Counted from the stretch's first letter, positions 43,389 through 52,537 are shown. The stretch is 60,097 nucleotides of DNA from Prolixibacteraceae bacterium (GCA_028282195.1 JANQII010000315.1:1-60097), one strand, 5' to 3'. Translations and numbers: made by a program. The notes: a model not told the origin generated them from the sequence alone.

Positions 43389-44588
43389 TTAAACCGGCCA
43401 TTCATCCAAAAAAATATGCTTTTTCAGCTCCATGCCACGAATTTCTTCTTCAGTGCACAGACACTCTATTAATTCCTGTTTTATGGCCTCTTCTTCCATA
43501 TCCTGACCAATAAAGACGAGTTCATTTTGCCTGTCGCCAAAACGCTTGTCCCATTTGCTCATAATGTATTCTTCGTTTTGCTGAAAAGCCGGATGTTGGT
43601 TACGTTCTTTGGTATTAAGGGAAGCCCACCATACGCCGGCCCTGTCTGCCCGTAGTGATCCTCCGGCCTGGCTCCAGTTTAAGGCTGAATCGGGCCGGGA
43701 GGCAATCCAGAACAGCCCCTTGCTACGGATAATGGCAGCGTCCCATTCCCGGGTAACGTAATTCCAGAACCGTGCAGGATGAAAAGGACGCTTGTCCCGA
43801 AAAACAAACGAAGAAATACCGTATTCTTCAGTTTCCGGGGTATGTTCTCCTTCCAGTTCTTTGATCCAGCCTGCCGCAGAAGAGGATTCTTCGAAGTTGA
43901 AAAGCCCTGTGTTTACAATTTCTTTCAAGTCAATCTTTGCAAAGATGGAGTCCAGTATTTTGGCTCCCGGGTTAAGTTTATGAATCATCGATTTCAATTC
44001 TTCCAATTTTTCAGGACTAATTAAGTCGGCTTTATTAATGATAATCACATTGGCAAATTCAACCTGATCGGTCAACAGGTTGACAATGGTGCGTTGGTCA
44101 TCAGGATCATCATCATTCATGCCCCGATTTGCTATGGTGTCAGGACTGTCAAAATCTTTTTCAAAATTGAAGGCATCCACTACGGTTACCATGGTATCCA
44201 GGGTTGCCCATTGTGTAAGATCAACTCCTGATTCCTCAAAGGCATAGGTAAATGTTTGTGCTACAGGTATCGGTTCGCTAATTCCTGTACTTTCTATAAG
44301 TAGATAGTCGAATCGGTTTTGTCTTGCCAGTTTTTCTACTTCTTTCACAAGGTCTTCGCGTAAGGTGCAGCAAATACATCCGTTACTCATTTCCACAAGT
44401 TTTTCATCTGTACGTGACAGCACATTTTCGTTTTCAACCAGTTGGGCATCTATGTTTACTTCGCTCATGTCGTTTACTATAACGGCAGCACGAAGATTTT
44501 CTTTGTTATGCAGTATGTGGTTGAGCAAAGTAGTTTTCCCTGCTCCTAAAAAACCGCTTAATACGGTTACGGGTAATTTTTTGGTCAT
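43389..44588 (-). CDS. COG0523 GTPase (CobW/ZNG1 family), larger form
   Basis: 399 residues: P-loop [16 protein letters not shown], metal motif GCICCTL (CxCC), [15 protein letters not shown] and NKADL, then the CobW C-terminal domain with [23 protein letters not shown]0523 proteins are metal chaperones that load Zn (or cobalt or nickel) into clients. It is the second GTPase of the operon and is of the YciC/ZigA-like size class. It sits between the MerC-like and dcd genes. Confidence 0.9.
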   Translation of the reverse strand: MTKKLPVTVLSGFLGAGKTTLLNHILHNKENLRAAVIVNDMSEVNIDAQLVENENVLSRTDEKLVEMSNGCICCTLREDLVKEVEKLARQNRFDYLLIESTGISEPIPVAQTFTYAFEESGVDLTQWATLDTMVTVVDAFNFEKDFDSPDTIANRGMNDDDPDDQRTIVNLLTDQVEFANVIIINKADLISPEKLEELKSMIHKLNPGAKILDSIFAKIDLKEIVNTGLFNFEESSSAAGWIKELEGEHTPETEEYGISSFVFRDKRPFHPARFWNYVTREWDAAIIRSKGLFWIASRPDSALNWSQAGGSLRADRAGVWWASLNTKERNQHPAFQQNEEYIMSKWDKRFGDRQNELVFIGQDMEEEAIKQELIECLCTEEEIRGMELKKHIFLDEWPV

Positions 44589-44600
44589 ATATATGAGATA

Positions 44601-44987
44601 TTAAATTTCACAACAATTATTCAAACACTGACAATACTTTTTATTGAACAAATGCAATGCAAACAACAAAAAAGCAGATACATAAAGCAGTTGAACCGGC
44701 AATGTGGCAATTCCGGTGTGATGGTTTACAATTAAAAAGCTAAGTATGCCAAATAAAATATAGAACGTAAACCTTACCCACTTTTTTGAACTTTTTTTGG
44801 CAGCAAAATAAACAGCTACAAAGGATATGGTCAGAAACAGGAAATCTATTGTCCGCCACCAAACAGGGCTTTCAGCGCAACAGCTTACTGCGCAAGCCTG
44901 GGCAATAAAAACAAACGGGGTTATTATGCAATGGACAAGGCATAAACTTGAGCTTGCCATCCCAATGTTATCGGCAGAAATTTTCAT
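44601..44987 (-). CDS. MerC-family membrane protein
   Basis: 128 residues, four helices. CLVHCIITPF holds a Cys-x3-Cys in the first helix, SCCAESP follows, and KYCQCLNNCC ends the chain; such Cys patterns are typical of the MerC/MerT mercury and metal carriers. Here the neighbours suggest Zn or another divalent ion. It overlaps the NTF2-like gene by 20 bases. Confidence 0.78.
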   Translation of the reverse strand: MKISADNIGMASSSLCLVHCIITPFVFIAQACAVSCCAESPVWWRTIDFLFLTISFVAVYFAAKKSSKKWVRFTFYILFGILSFLIVNHHTGIATLPVQLLYVSAFLLFALHLFNKKYCQCLNNCCEI

Positions 44988-45270
44988 TTCGTTTCATTTT
45001 TAAGTATTTATTGTCCTGAAGTATGGAAGAATGGCGGTGAAAAATTTTCCATTTATCATTCTCTTTACTAAAAACAAAAGTGAACCTTGCCGGCACTTCT
45101 GTTTTTTCATTGTTTTGTTGCCACAAAAACAAGTACTCGCCTATTGTAAAAACAATATCATTTTGTTCAGATAAAAATTTTTTGGTTTTGCCCCCGCCAA
45201 AAAGTGCAGAGAAATAATCTGATATTTCTTTATATAATTCCGGTTTATGTTGTCGTGATCGTATTTCCAT
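44968..45270 (-). CDS. Short NTF2/SnoaL-like protein, apparently lacking its N-terminus
   Basis: 100 residues. The C-terminal half of an NTF2-like domain is clear (DYFSALFGGGKT, ARFTFVFSKENDKWKIFHRH), but the N-terminal ~45 residues with the first helices are absent. The upstream gene ends only 15 bases away, so no room exists for them. It may be a degenerate or fragmentary relative, or a short domain that still dimerises. Confidence 0.55.
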   Translation of the reverse strand: MEIRSRQHKPELYKEISDYFSALFGGGKTKKFLSEQNDIVFTIGEYLFLWQQNNEKTEVPARFTFVFSKENDKWKIFHRHSSILQDNKYLKMKRNENFCR

Positions 45271-45285
45271 TTAATATTCTGTTTG

Positions 45286-46314
45286 TTAATTGATTTCTTC
45301 AACAGGTGTTCCAAGTAATTGGTACAGATTATCTTCAAGTTTGTCGTGATCTAATTTTTTGCCAATAAAAACGAGTTTGCTAAAACGGGTTTCAGCTCCC
45401 CATTCTGTGCCGGGTTCAAGCATGTAATTACTTCTAACCGCCTGGAAGATTTGTTTTTCAGGGATATCAATAAAACTCACAATACCTTTGACCCTGAATA
45501 CAGTATCTTGATTAAAGAACAGAAAGTTCTGCATCCAAAGGTTGAATTTGTTCCTGTCAAAACTTCCTGGGATAATGAAGCCCAACGATTTAATGTCGTG
45601 TTTATGGTGGTGATGTGCCGGCTTGGTTAAGAAGGAAGATTGATTAATAATTGAATCACCAAAAACCGATAAATTTTGAAATGACAAAGTAGACTTCTCT
45701 ATTGTTTTCGCTGAGAAGGCATTTAAGTCAAGTAAATTAACAGCATCAACTTTTGCGAATTTGACTGGATAAATTGTAGCCATGGGATTTATACTACCAA
45801 TTACTTTTTGAAGTTCTGTCAAGTATTCCGCGCGAATGGTGTCAGCTTTATTAAGAAGCACCAAATCGGCCAAAGTCAATTGTTTTCTTACCTCAGGTTG
45901 TTCATCCATCAGGTCTTCCATATTTTCACAGTCGGCAAGGCAAATAACGCTGTCGATCCTAAAATTCAGCTGTATACTTTCCGATGAAAGGAACGCCTTT
46001 ACAATCGAATCAGGATCGGCTATTCCAGTGGTTTCAACCAACAAGTGGTCAAACGGATATGGGCTGTCTAACAGCTTTTTAATTGTTTCGTAAAAACCCT
46101 CACTTAGCGAACAGCAAATACAGCCATTCGAGAGTTCAAAAATATTTTCGTCTGTACCTACTATCAAGCCACCATCAATTCCTATTTCTCCAAATTCATT
46201 CTCAATAATGGCAAACCTTTTTTTAGGATGGTCTTTTATCAATTGATTGAGCAGGGTTGTTTTTCCAGCCCCTAAAAAGCCTGTTATAATGGTTACCGGG
46301 ATTCTGCTATCCAT
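45286..46314 (-). CDS. COG0523 GTPase (YjiA-like)
   Basis: 342 residues: P-loop [16 protein letters not shown], CxCC in SNGCICCSL, VETTGIADPDSIVKAF, LLNKADTI and a His-rich stretch AHHHHKHDIKSLGF that precedes the CobW C-terminal domain. It belongs to the YjiA/YeiR branch of metallochaperones. It is the second gene of the operon, 8 bases after the regulator. With the larger paralogue it gives the operon two different GTPases. Confidence 0.9.
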   Translation of the reverse strand: MDSRIPVTIITGFLGAGKTTLLNQLIKDHPKKRFAIIENEFGEIGIDGGLIVGTDENIFELSNGCICCSLSEGFYETIKKLLDSPYPFDHLLVETTGIADPDSIVKAFLSSESIQLNFRIDSVICLADCENMEDLMDEQPEVRKQLTLADLVLLNKADTIRAEYLTELQKVIGSINPMATIYPVKFAKVDAVNLLDLNAFSAKTIEKSTLSFQNLSVFGDSIINQSSFLTKPAHHHHKHDIKSLGFIIPGSFDRNKFNLWMQNFLFFNQDTVFRVKGIVSFIDIPEKQIFQAVRSNYMLEPGTEWGAETRFSKLVFIGKKLDHDKLEDNLYQLLGTPVEEIN

Positions 46315-46322
46315 ATCTTTGA

Positions 46323-46724
46323 TTACTTACAGTTTGTACAATATCCTTTTATTAATAGCTCTGCCTGTTCGGGTTTATACTTACCGGGCAAATCTTTATA
46401 TTCCCAATTTACCTCAGGAATGCAATACACCCTGCTACATCTCAGGCAATAAAAATGGGCATGTTGCCTGGTTCGGTTTTGCTTTTCGGTAATTGCATAT
46501 TTTATAAGGGTATTGTCAATTACGATTTTGTGAATGACCTCTTTTGCAATAAGCGTTTTAAAAGTTCGGTAAAAGGTAGTCCGGTCGAAATTGCCGGAAA
46601 TAGCAGATTTTATCTCCTCTTCTGACAGTGGTATTGGTGACTTGACAATAGCCTTTATGATTTCTTCGCGGCAGGAAGTACGCACCAAATCGTTTTCGTG
46701 TAATATTTCCGTAATTTCTTTCAT
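46323..46724 (-). CDS. zur: Fur-family regulator, Zur-like
   Basis: 133 residues. Winged HTH with GNFDRTTFYRTFKTLIAK and the dimerisation domain with QHAHFYCLRCSRVYC and a C-terminal CTNCK, the usual structural Zn site (two CxxC). The context (ZIP, two COG0523 GTPases, His-rich permease) favours Zur over Fur. It heads the operon and a 15-bp palindrome lies 20 bases upstream. Confidence 0.85.
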   Translation of the reverse strand: MKEITEILHENDLVRTSCREEIIKAIVKSPIPLSEEEIKSAISGNFDRTTFYRTFKTLIAKEVIHKIVIDNTLIKYAITEKQNRTRQHAHFYCLRCSRVYCIPEVNWEYKDLPGKYKPEQAELLIKGYCTNCK

Positions 46725-46744
46725 TTTTGCAACAACAATTCAAA

Positions 46745-46759
46745 TGCAACAATGTTGCA
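46745..46759. promoter_or_regulatory. Fur/Zur-box-like palindrome
   Basis: TGCAACAATGTTGCA is a perfect 7-1-7 palindrome, the length and symmetry of Fur-family sites. A lone half-site TGCAACA lies at 46728-46734. It lies just upstream of the regulator gene, so autoregulation of the whole operon is likely (inference). Confidence 0.7.
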
Positions 46760-46898
46760 AAAATAATGAAAAGTTTATGGATGTGCAAAAACGTAATAGT
46801 AGGTATAAAATGTAAATGCTATTTTTTACAGAAATATTTGAAAAGTAAGATTGGAGATGGGGATTGTAATATGATTCTTTTAATATACTGGTTATGCA

Positions 46899-47732
46899 TC
46901 ATTTATAACAGTTAATTGTAACATATGGAATACTCATTTTAAAAAATCCATTATTATCGGCTTGCGCATTCATCATTTCTTCCACTTGAGTGAAAACTTC
47001 CATTTGTCTGTTTTTTGGAATTATACTCTTCCAGCCATCAAGAAAAGCAAGTCTTATAAAATGATGATTGAACATAGCTGTTCCGTCAATAAACTTATAA
47101 TCAAATTGATCTTTTTCAACGGATTCAATTTGAAAGTCATATTTTTCAAGCAAACTTAAGTACTCTTCAAGTGGTTTCCTTTTTTCATAAATTTGTTTTT
47201 CAATTAGAGCTACCTCATTGTCCATTCCTAAATCTACAAGTACCATTTCCATAATTGAGTAGAATTCAAACATGGAATTATTTAAATTAAACGTTTGAAT
47301 AAATTGTCCATCTTTCTTGATAAGCCTGGAGCATTCATTAAGTGCTTTCTCCATGTTAACTACATTATTCAGGCCATTATTACTTATAATTAAATTAATT
47401 GAGTTGTTTTTTAATGGAATATTTTCAGCAAAACCATTGATCATTTCAACGTTCCTGATTTCATAAAAATCAATTTTCTCTTGAGTACGTTTTATTGCTG
47501 TAGCCCATGGATCAATTCCGTAAACTTTGCAGGAATTACCTAATCTCATAGCGATTTCGGTTAATGGAAAACCGGTTCCTGAACCTATGTCAAGAACCGT
47601 GATATTCTTTTTGTAATCAATTTTATCAAGCAGCTTTAATCCAAAAGGTGCCGACCAAAATGGGATATCATCAATAAGGTTCACAAGTTTGTCGGAGTTC
47701 AGGTCAAAAGAAGTGTTGAGATATTTTGTCAT
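46899..47732 (-). CDS. SAM-dependent methyltransferase (class I)
   Basis: 277 residues from the ATG at 47732; a TTG at 47765 would add 11 residues. SAM motif I is VLDIGSGTGFPLTEIA, then YGIDPWATAIKRTQEK and NLIISNNGLNNV. The substrate is unknown. It is the last gene of the TetR-controlled operon and is followed by the Zur-box region. Confidence 0.82.
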   Translation of the reverse strand: MTKYLNTSFDLNSDKLVNLIDDIPFWSAPFGLKLLDKIDYKKNITVLDIGSGTGFPLTEIAMRLGNSCKVYGIDPWATAIKRTQEKIDFYEIRNVEMINGFAENIPLKNNSINLIISNNGLNNVVNMEKALNECSRLIKKDGQFIQTFNLNNSMFEFYSIMEMVLVDLGMDNEVALIEKQIYEKRKPLEEYLSLLEKYDFQIESVEKDQFDYKFIDGTAMFNHHFIRLAFLDGWKSIIPKNRQMEVFTQVEEMMNAQADNNGFFKMSIPYVTINCYK

Positions 47733-47767
47733 AACATTTTTATCCTGATTGCGATTGTTCTTCAAAG

Positions 47768-48493
47768 TTATATTTTTTGTCCTACTAAATAATGCATCCC
47801 ATTTGTAACACTATTGGATATAATTTTAAATCCTGTAAGTTCCAGCTGAGAATGCACTATCGGGTAAGTTAAACGAAGTTTGAAATAAGAACTTACTTTT
47901 TGTACCCATTCAGAATCTTGCTTTTCGTACAGTAAATCCGTTACTTTTATTTTCTTGTCCAAATACTCTATAATGCAAGTTAGAATTTTCGTTTCATCAC
48001 TTTTTACTGGAATAAACCTTTCAGTATCAAATAATTCTAAAGAATAGTCCCGGAAAGAGATGATTATTTTTCCTTTCCCGGACAAACAATCATATGCATC
48101 TGTAAATAACTGTTCCAATTCCTGAAAGCTTTCAAGATGTGAAATTGTATCGCCACAGCAAGTAATAATTTCCGGGCTATCGTTTTTAAATTGATTTAGA
48201 TTTCTGATGTCATCTTCAATGATTTCAATCTGTTCGGTGGTTTGTCTTGACATTAATTCGGACAATAGCTTTTTGTCAAAATCGATAGCTTTTACTTTAA
48301 ATCCCAGTTCTGCTAAAGCAAAAGACTGAATTCCATTTCCTACTCCAAGATCAATCGCACATTTTGTTTCACGGGGAACTATTCCTTGCGTTTTACAAAA
48401 ATCTGCGAAACTATTCTTAAGTTCTTCAAAGTCACCGATCATCCAGGAGTAAAAGTTGGATAGGTGAATTTTGTAGTGTTCTTTAGCTGTCAT
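47768..48493 (-). CDS. SAM-dependent methyltransferase (class I)
   Basis: 241 residues. SAM motif I reads AIDLGVGNGIQSFALAELGF, followed by VKAIDFD and EIITCCGDTISHLES. The C-terminal part is mostly beta. A small-molecule methylase of unknown substrate. It lies between the ferredoxin and second methylase genes with short gaps, so it belongs to one pathway with them. Confidence 0.82.
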   Translation of the reverse strand: MTAKEHYKIHLSNFYSWMIGDFEELKNSFADFCKTQGIVPRETKCAIDLGVGNGIQSFALAELGFKVKAIDFDKKLLSELMSRQTTEQIEIIEDDIRNLNQFKNDSPEIITCCGDTISHLESFQELEQLFTDAYDCLSGKGKIIISFRDYSLELFDTERFIPVKSDETKILTCIIEYLDKKIKVTDLLYEKQDSEWVQKVSSYFKLRLTYPIVHSQLELTGFKIISNSVTNGMHYLVGQKI

Positions 48494-48504
48494 GTTTTTA
48501 AGCT

Positions 48505-48774
48505 TTAATAATAAAATCTGATTGCTCTGTGTTTGCAGACTGATGCGCAGACTTTACATCCTGTACATTTTTCTGGATTAATTAAGTTTGCTTTTAGCTT
48601 TTTGAACTTAAAAAAAGCATGAGATTTTTTATCTGCATTGATGTCTTTTAGTTCTAATACATTTTGTTGGCATGAGACAATACATTTGTTACATCCACTG
48701 CATTTTCTTAAATCAATTTGAGGCAATATTTTAACAAACTGATCATTACTGATAAATTTTAATGTCATATCCAT
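48505..48774 (-). CDS. 2[4Fe-4S] ferredoxin
   Basis: 89 residues with two classic binding motifs, CSGCNKCIVSCQQNVL and CTGCKVCASVCKHRAI, separated by a basic insertion of about 25 residues. It carries electrons, probably to a redox enzyme acting with the methylases. The start overlaps the ICMT-like gene by 10 bases. Confidence 0.88.
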   Translation of the reverse strand: MDMTLKFISNDQFVKILPQIDLRKCSGCNKCIVSCQQNVLELKDINADKKSHAFFKFKKLKANLINPEKCTGCKVCASVCKHRAIRFYY

Positions 48775-49211
48775 CTTCTTACATTGTTTTTATATTTTAT
48801 ATAGTCACTTTCAAATGTCTGTTCCATTAGCTTTTCTTCCCGTGGTATAACAAGAAAATTTATGGTCATAAAAAAGAGAATTGGAGATAATAATCCGATT
48901 GAGCTCCCAATGAAAACAGATAACCCAATAATCAAAATCAGACTACCTAAATACATTGGGTTTCGGCTATGCTTAAAATCGCCTTCAATAACTAACTCTC
49001 GTGATGTTTCCAGTCGAAAAGTAGTTTTCTTAGTTTCAAATAACTTTGAGGCTCTTCTTAAAACTTTAAATCCATATGCGAAGGGTAATATTCCAATTAG
49101 GTTAAAAGGAAATTTGATTAGCGAGTAAGCCGGGAATAGTATATAGCTGGCTGGCGATATAAATATGCATAAGAAAAAGTAAAATGGAGGAAATGTAATC
49201 AGTTTATTCAT
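48765..49211 (-). CDS. ICMT/PEMT-like membrane methyltransferase
   Basis: 148 residues, four to five helices, with the family mark GDFKHSRNPMYLGSLILIIG and a C-terminal REEKLMEQTFESDYIKYKN. The fold is that of isoprenylcysteine carboxyl methyltransferases and phospholipid methylases; the substrate here is unknown, perhaps a lipid or isoprenoid. It has a close paralogue at 56694-57146. Confidence 0.85.
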   Translation of the reverse strand: MNKLITFPPFYFFLCIFISPASYILFPAYSLIKFPFNLIGILPFAYGFKVLRRASKLFETKKTTFRLETSRELVIEGDFKHSRNPMYLGSLILIIGLSVFIGSSIGLLSPILFFMTINFLVIPREEKLMEQTFESDYIKYKNNVRRWI

Positions 49212-49217
49212 TGCCCT

Positions 49218-49412
49218 TTATTTAAAAGTGTTTATAAATGTTCTTAAATGAGTTTTCAGGTGGATAAATAAACAAATACAGAATATCAATGATAGAGAAC
49301 CATGTATTTCTGTAGTTATTGGACTTTTGCCAGTATCTTCAGGTATCGCAACCCCCGTTGCCAACAAACCTAAGGATGAGATAATGAGGATAATTGTAAC
49401 CAGTTTTTTCAT
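49218..49412 (-). CDS. Small membrane protein, first gene of the TetR-controlled operon
   Basis: 64 residues from the ATG at 49412 (the six-residue TTG extension upstream enters the operator). Two hydrophobic helices are joined by a short loop (EDTGKSPIT); the second has His residues (IHGSLSLIFCICLFIHLKTH), which could bind heme as in small cytochrome-b-like proteins, but this is a guess. Confidence 0.55.
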   Translation of the reverse strand: MKKLVTIILIISSLGLLATGVAIPEDTGKSPITTEIHGSLSLIFCICLFIHLKTHLRTFINTFK

Positions 49413-49426
49413 GATATTTTTTATAA

Positions 49427-49442
49427 CCAAACGTACGGTTGA
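49427..49442. promoter_or_regulatory. TetR operator-like site before the methylase operon
   Basis: CCAAACGTACGGTTGA differs from the perfect palindrome CCAACCGATCGGTTGG at 50063 in a few positions and keeps the CCAA...CGGTTG form. It lies between the TetR gene and the operon it precedes. Confidence 0.6.
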
Positions 49443-49458
49443 ATAAAAAGTAAAAAAA

Positions 49459-50046
49459 TTATTCGATATGAGTATTAAAATGTGATCTTGTTATTGCATC
49501 AATAAAATGTTCAATAATACTGTCTTCATCAATGTGAAAGAATTCACGATATTTTTCTTCAAACACTACAAAATTTAAAATTGGAATGAATCCGGTAAAA
49601 AATTCATGAACGAAATACAAATCCTTCTTTTCTTTTGAATTTGAAAAGTCTGTGCGTTGTAGTTTTTCATTATAGATTTCAGTGTAGGCAATTTTAAATA
49701 AGGAATCGTCTTTTATATTTGTTTTCATTGATTCCATTAAGAGTATAGATATGAGATCTTTCTTTCTTCTGAGAAAATCAAGTTCCTTCTTTAATTTGAT
49801 TTTTAAGTCAAGGTCTGAGTCTTTAGCCGGCATTATCCTTTTATTCATCTGCTCAATCATATTTGAAAACAATGAATGCATGATACTCTGTTTATCTTTA
49901 AAATGATAGTATATTGTAGCTTTATTGATCCCTGCAGCCTTTGATATAGCACCAATACTTGCTGCATCATATCCGACTTCTGAAAATAGCTTTTCTGCTA
50001 CATTCAGGATTTTTTCCTTTGTTAAATATCCATCTGTTTTTGGCAT
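49459..50046 (-). CDS. TetR-family transcriptional regulator
   Basis: 195 residues. The HTH LFSEVGYDAASIGAISKAAG with INKATIYYHFKDKQSIMHSL is characteristic; the rest is a ligand-binding helical domain. It is likely to repress its own gene and the downstream methylase operon through the two palindromes at 49427 and 50063 (inference). The ligand could be a lipid or a hydrophobic drug. Confidence 0.9.
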   Translation of the reverse strand: MPKTDGYLTKEKILNVAEKLFSEVGYDAASIGAISKAAGINKATIYYHFKDKQSIMHSLFSNMIEQMNKRIMPAKDSDLDLKIKLKKELDFLRRKKDLISILLMESMKTNIKDDSLFKIAYTEIYNEKLQRTDFSNSKEKKDLYFVHEFFTGFIPILNFVVFEEKYREFFHIDEDSIIEHFIDAITRSHFNTHIE

Positions 50047-50062
50047 AATCTTTTTATTTTAA

Positions 50063-50078
50063 CCAACCGATCGGTTGG
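50063..50078. promoter_or_regulatory. TetR operator (perfect palindrome)
   Basis: CCAACCGATCGGTTGG is a perfect 16-bp palindrome 16 bases upstream of the tetR start codon. Confidence 0.8.
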
Positions 50079-50149
50079 CAAAGATAATCGTTTCCTTTTA
50101 CAAATCAAAAGAATGCTATTTCTTTGTAAATAATTGACGTTATTAAATT

Positions 50150-51133
50150 ATGCGATTAATCTTGACAGGGCAGGAAACTCCACCTAAATGGATGAAGATG
50201 TTTGCCAATGCTTTTGATGCAACAGTAAAAGCTGATGGATTTGACCTACCATCTTCAATAGGGCAAGGAACCTTCAGACAATTTTATCCTTTCCATGGTT
50301 TAACCTTGTCATACTTAAGATTTAATGTTAATAAAAAGATTGAAATCTTTCAGGAACCCACTGATAAATCCAGTTTGTTGCCCATCATGTTTTATCCATT
50401 GGAATCTACACTTGAGCAAAAAACAGATGGAAAAACTACCCCTATTGGTTATCATACATCCAATGGCATATTTATGCTTTCACCACAGATTAGTTCACAA
50501 TGGACATTATATCCCAATAAATGGTTAATGATTATAACTTTGACCATCGATATGAATTGGTTTCTTGAAAAATTGGATCATACGGAAGATAACTTTATTT
50601 ACAGGAAAATCGCCTCCGGAAAACCATTTTACCTTTTTGAATCATTGAATCCTTCTGATAAAAAAATGTTGGACTCAACCTACAAGCTAATAACTGAGGA
50701 TGTAGATTTATTAAATCTAAGAATTCATAAAACGGCAATGGATCTTCTTATACTTTTACTTCAAAAGTTTGAACAACGTACCGTTATAAAAGATACGGTT
50801 AATATTAATTCGGTTGATGTACAACAAATCTTTCAGATCAGAAAAACTATTTTGGAGAATTTAATATCACCTCCAGGTGTAAAGCAATTATCTATTGAAG
50901 CAGGTATGAGCATAAGTAAACTTCAGTCTTGCTTTAAACAGGTTTTTGGTAAAAGTATTTCTCAATATGCGTTATCGGAAAAGATGCAGTTAGCTAAACA
51001 ATTGCTGGATTCAGACAGATACAATGTTTCAGATGTAGGATATAAAATTGGATATTCTAATTTGAGCCATTTTACTAAAGCTTTCAATAATGAGTTTGGC
51101 ATCAAACCTAAAGCATATTTAAATTCTAAATAA
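50150..51133 (+). CDS. AraC-family transcriptional regulator
   Basis: 327 residues. The C-terminal ~100 residues contain two HTHs: QLSIEAGMSISKLQSCF and VSDVGYKIGYSNLSHFTKAF, ending GIKPKAYLNS. The N-terminal part is a non-cupin sensor domain of a type seen in iron and lipid regulators of Bacteroidota. It diverges from tetR and precedes the OMP-MMPL genes, which it may activate. Confidence 0.9.
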   Translation: MRLILTGQETPPKWMKMFANAFDATVKADGFDLPSSIGQGTFRQFYPFHGLTLSYLRFNVNKKIEIFQEPTDKSSLLPIMFYPLESTLEQKTDGKTTPIGYHTSNGIFMLSPQISSQWTLYPNKWLMIITLTIDMNWFLEKLDHTEDNFIYRKIASGKPFYLFESLNPSDKKMLDSTYKLITEDVDLLNLRIHKTAMDLLILLLQKFEQRTVIKDTVNINSVDVQQIFQIRKTILENLISPPGVKQLSIEAGMSISKLQSCFKQVFGKSISQYALSEKMQLAKQLLDSDRYNVSDVGYKIGYSNLSHFTKAFNNEFGIKPKAYLNSK

Positions 51134-51187
51134 TTTTTAGGGGTATTTTTTTGGATTTGGTGGTTATTTTATCCCTTTATCCCTAAT

Positions 51188-51195
51188 TAGTTTTG
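51188..51195 (+). promoter_or_regulatory. Promoter -7 element
   Basis: TAGTTTTG matches TAnnTTTG 26 bases before the start of the outer-membrane protein gene; the -33 region is weak. Confidence 0.45.
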
Positions 51196-51220
51196 CATTG
51201 TAAAAAATTAATTAGGCAGA

Positions 51221-52537
51221 ATGATAAAATTAAACATATTCAGATTTATCACCTTTGGAAGATTTCTGATCGTATTTTTCTTATTAAATGTTGTTAGGGA
51301 TGGTAAAGCTCAAAGTTTATTTGATAGTGCTTTGAGTGCAAATGAAGGTGAGCAAAAATACACATTAAATGGATTCGTAAGAAGCAGTGTATTTTCCGAT
51401 TTTAAAGAAACAAAAAACATTACGGCAGAAACTTCCCTAAAGCTGGAAACAAAAGAGGGAAGGTTTGGAAAGGCCTACGTTGAGGCTCGTTACAAGAATT
51501 ACATTAATTCAACCATACAGCAGGAAGAAAGAGATGAGCTTTATTTAAGGGAAGTATACTGTGACTTGCGTTTTAATAAGTTTGACCTTAGAATTGGACA
51601 GCAAATTATTGTTTGGGGACGTGCTGATGGCTTTAATCCCACCAATAATATTACTCCGATGGATATGACAATCTTTTCATCTGATGAGGATGAAAAGCGG
51701 CTTGAGAATTTTGTAAGCAGATTAAGGTATAATGCACATCCTTTCGTAGTTGAAATGATTTGGGTGCCTGTTTACCGGGCCAACAAATTACCCATAGAGG
51801 GTGTCCAGTTCGCAGATAATGCAGTTTGGGGTAGCGATATTTTCCCTGACACCAAGACCGATCTGAGTTCATATGGTCTCAAAGCAGACCTTTTTAAAGC
51901 ATCATTTGATGCATCGTTTTCTTTTTACAATGGCTATTATAAAATGCCCTCACTTGGAAGTCGAACAATTGCAGACCAGAAAGAGGTTTTTCGATCTGCA
52001 TTTAGGACAAGGGTACTTGGGGCAGATTTTTCAACTGTTGCAGGGAAGTACGGTTTACGGGGGGAGTTTGCATATAGCTTACCGGATGATGATGAAATCG
52101 AATCATTTATCCCCAATGACCAATTAGAGTATACAATTGGGCTTGATAGGGAATGGGGCAACTTTAACATTATTGCTCAATATATAGGAAAGCATGTCAT
52201 TGACTATAAAAATGTGTCTGGTTTCGAGGGTAAGATCCACGGACAACTGCATTTTCTGAATTCAATACTTTTTGCACAGACCGATGAATTTACGCATTCT
52301 ATGTCTTTGCGTCCGGCTATTAAACTAAAGCAGGAAACGATCGAAATAGAACTTCTTAGTCTTGCAAATTTTACAACTGAAGAGCTTTATCTAAAACCAC
52401 TTATAGAATATAAAATTTCTGACGATATCTCAGTATTGGGAGGTGCTCAGCTGTACTATGGATCTGACGATAGCCTTTTCGGTCTTTTGGAAAAGAAGAT
52501 AAACTCTGCATTTGCTGAAGTTAAAATTAGTTTTTGA
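51221..52537 (+). CDS. Outer-membrane beta-barrel protein (DUF1302-like)
   Basis: 438 residues with a signal peptide (ends near GKAQ). FDLRIGQQIIVWGRADGFNP is the mark of the DUF1302-type barrel proteins; the chain ends in KKINSAFAEVKISF. In other bacteria such genes lie beside RND/MMPL and lipoprotein-sorting genes, as here. It is probably the outer-membrane part of a lipid or small-molecule export system (inference). Confidence 0.78.
   Translation: MIKLNIFRFITFGRFLIVFFLLNVVRDGKAQSLFDSALSANEGEQKYTLNGFVRSSVFSDFKETKNITAETSLKLETKEGRFGKAYVEARYKNYINSTIQQEERDELYLREVYCDLRFNKFDLRIGQQIIVWGRADGFNPTNNITPMDMTIFSSDEDEKRLENFVSRLRYNAHPFVVEMIWVPVYRANKLPIEGVQFADNAVWGSDIFPDTKTDLSSYGLKADLFKASFDASFSFYNGYYKMPSLGSRTIADQKEVFRSAFRTRVLGADFSTVAGKYGLRGEFAYSLPDDDEIESFIPNDQLEYTIGLDREWGNFNIIAQYIGKHVIDYKNVSGFEGKIHGQLHFLNSILFAQTDEFTHSMSLRPAIKLKQETIEIELLSLANFTTEELYLKPLIEYKISDDISVLGGAQLYYGSDDSLFGLLEKKINSAFAEVKISF

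Noticed and set aside
45141-45338. Minus-strand frame overlapping the short NTF2-like gene, as a possible source of its missing N-terminus
   Set aside because: Its translation shows no NTF2-like features, so a simple frameshift does not explain the short gene.
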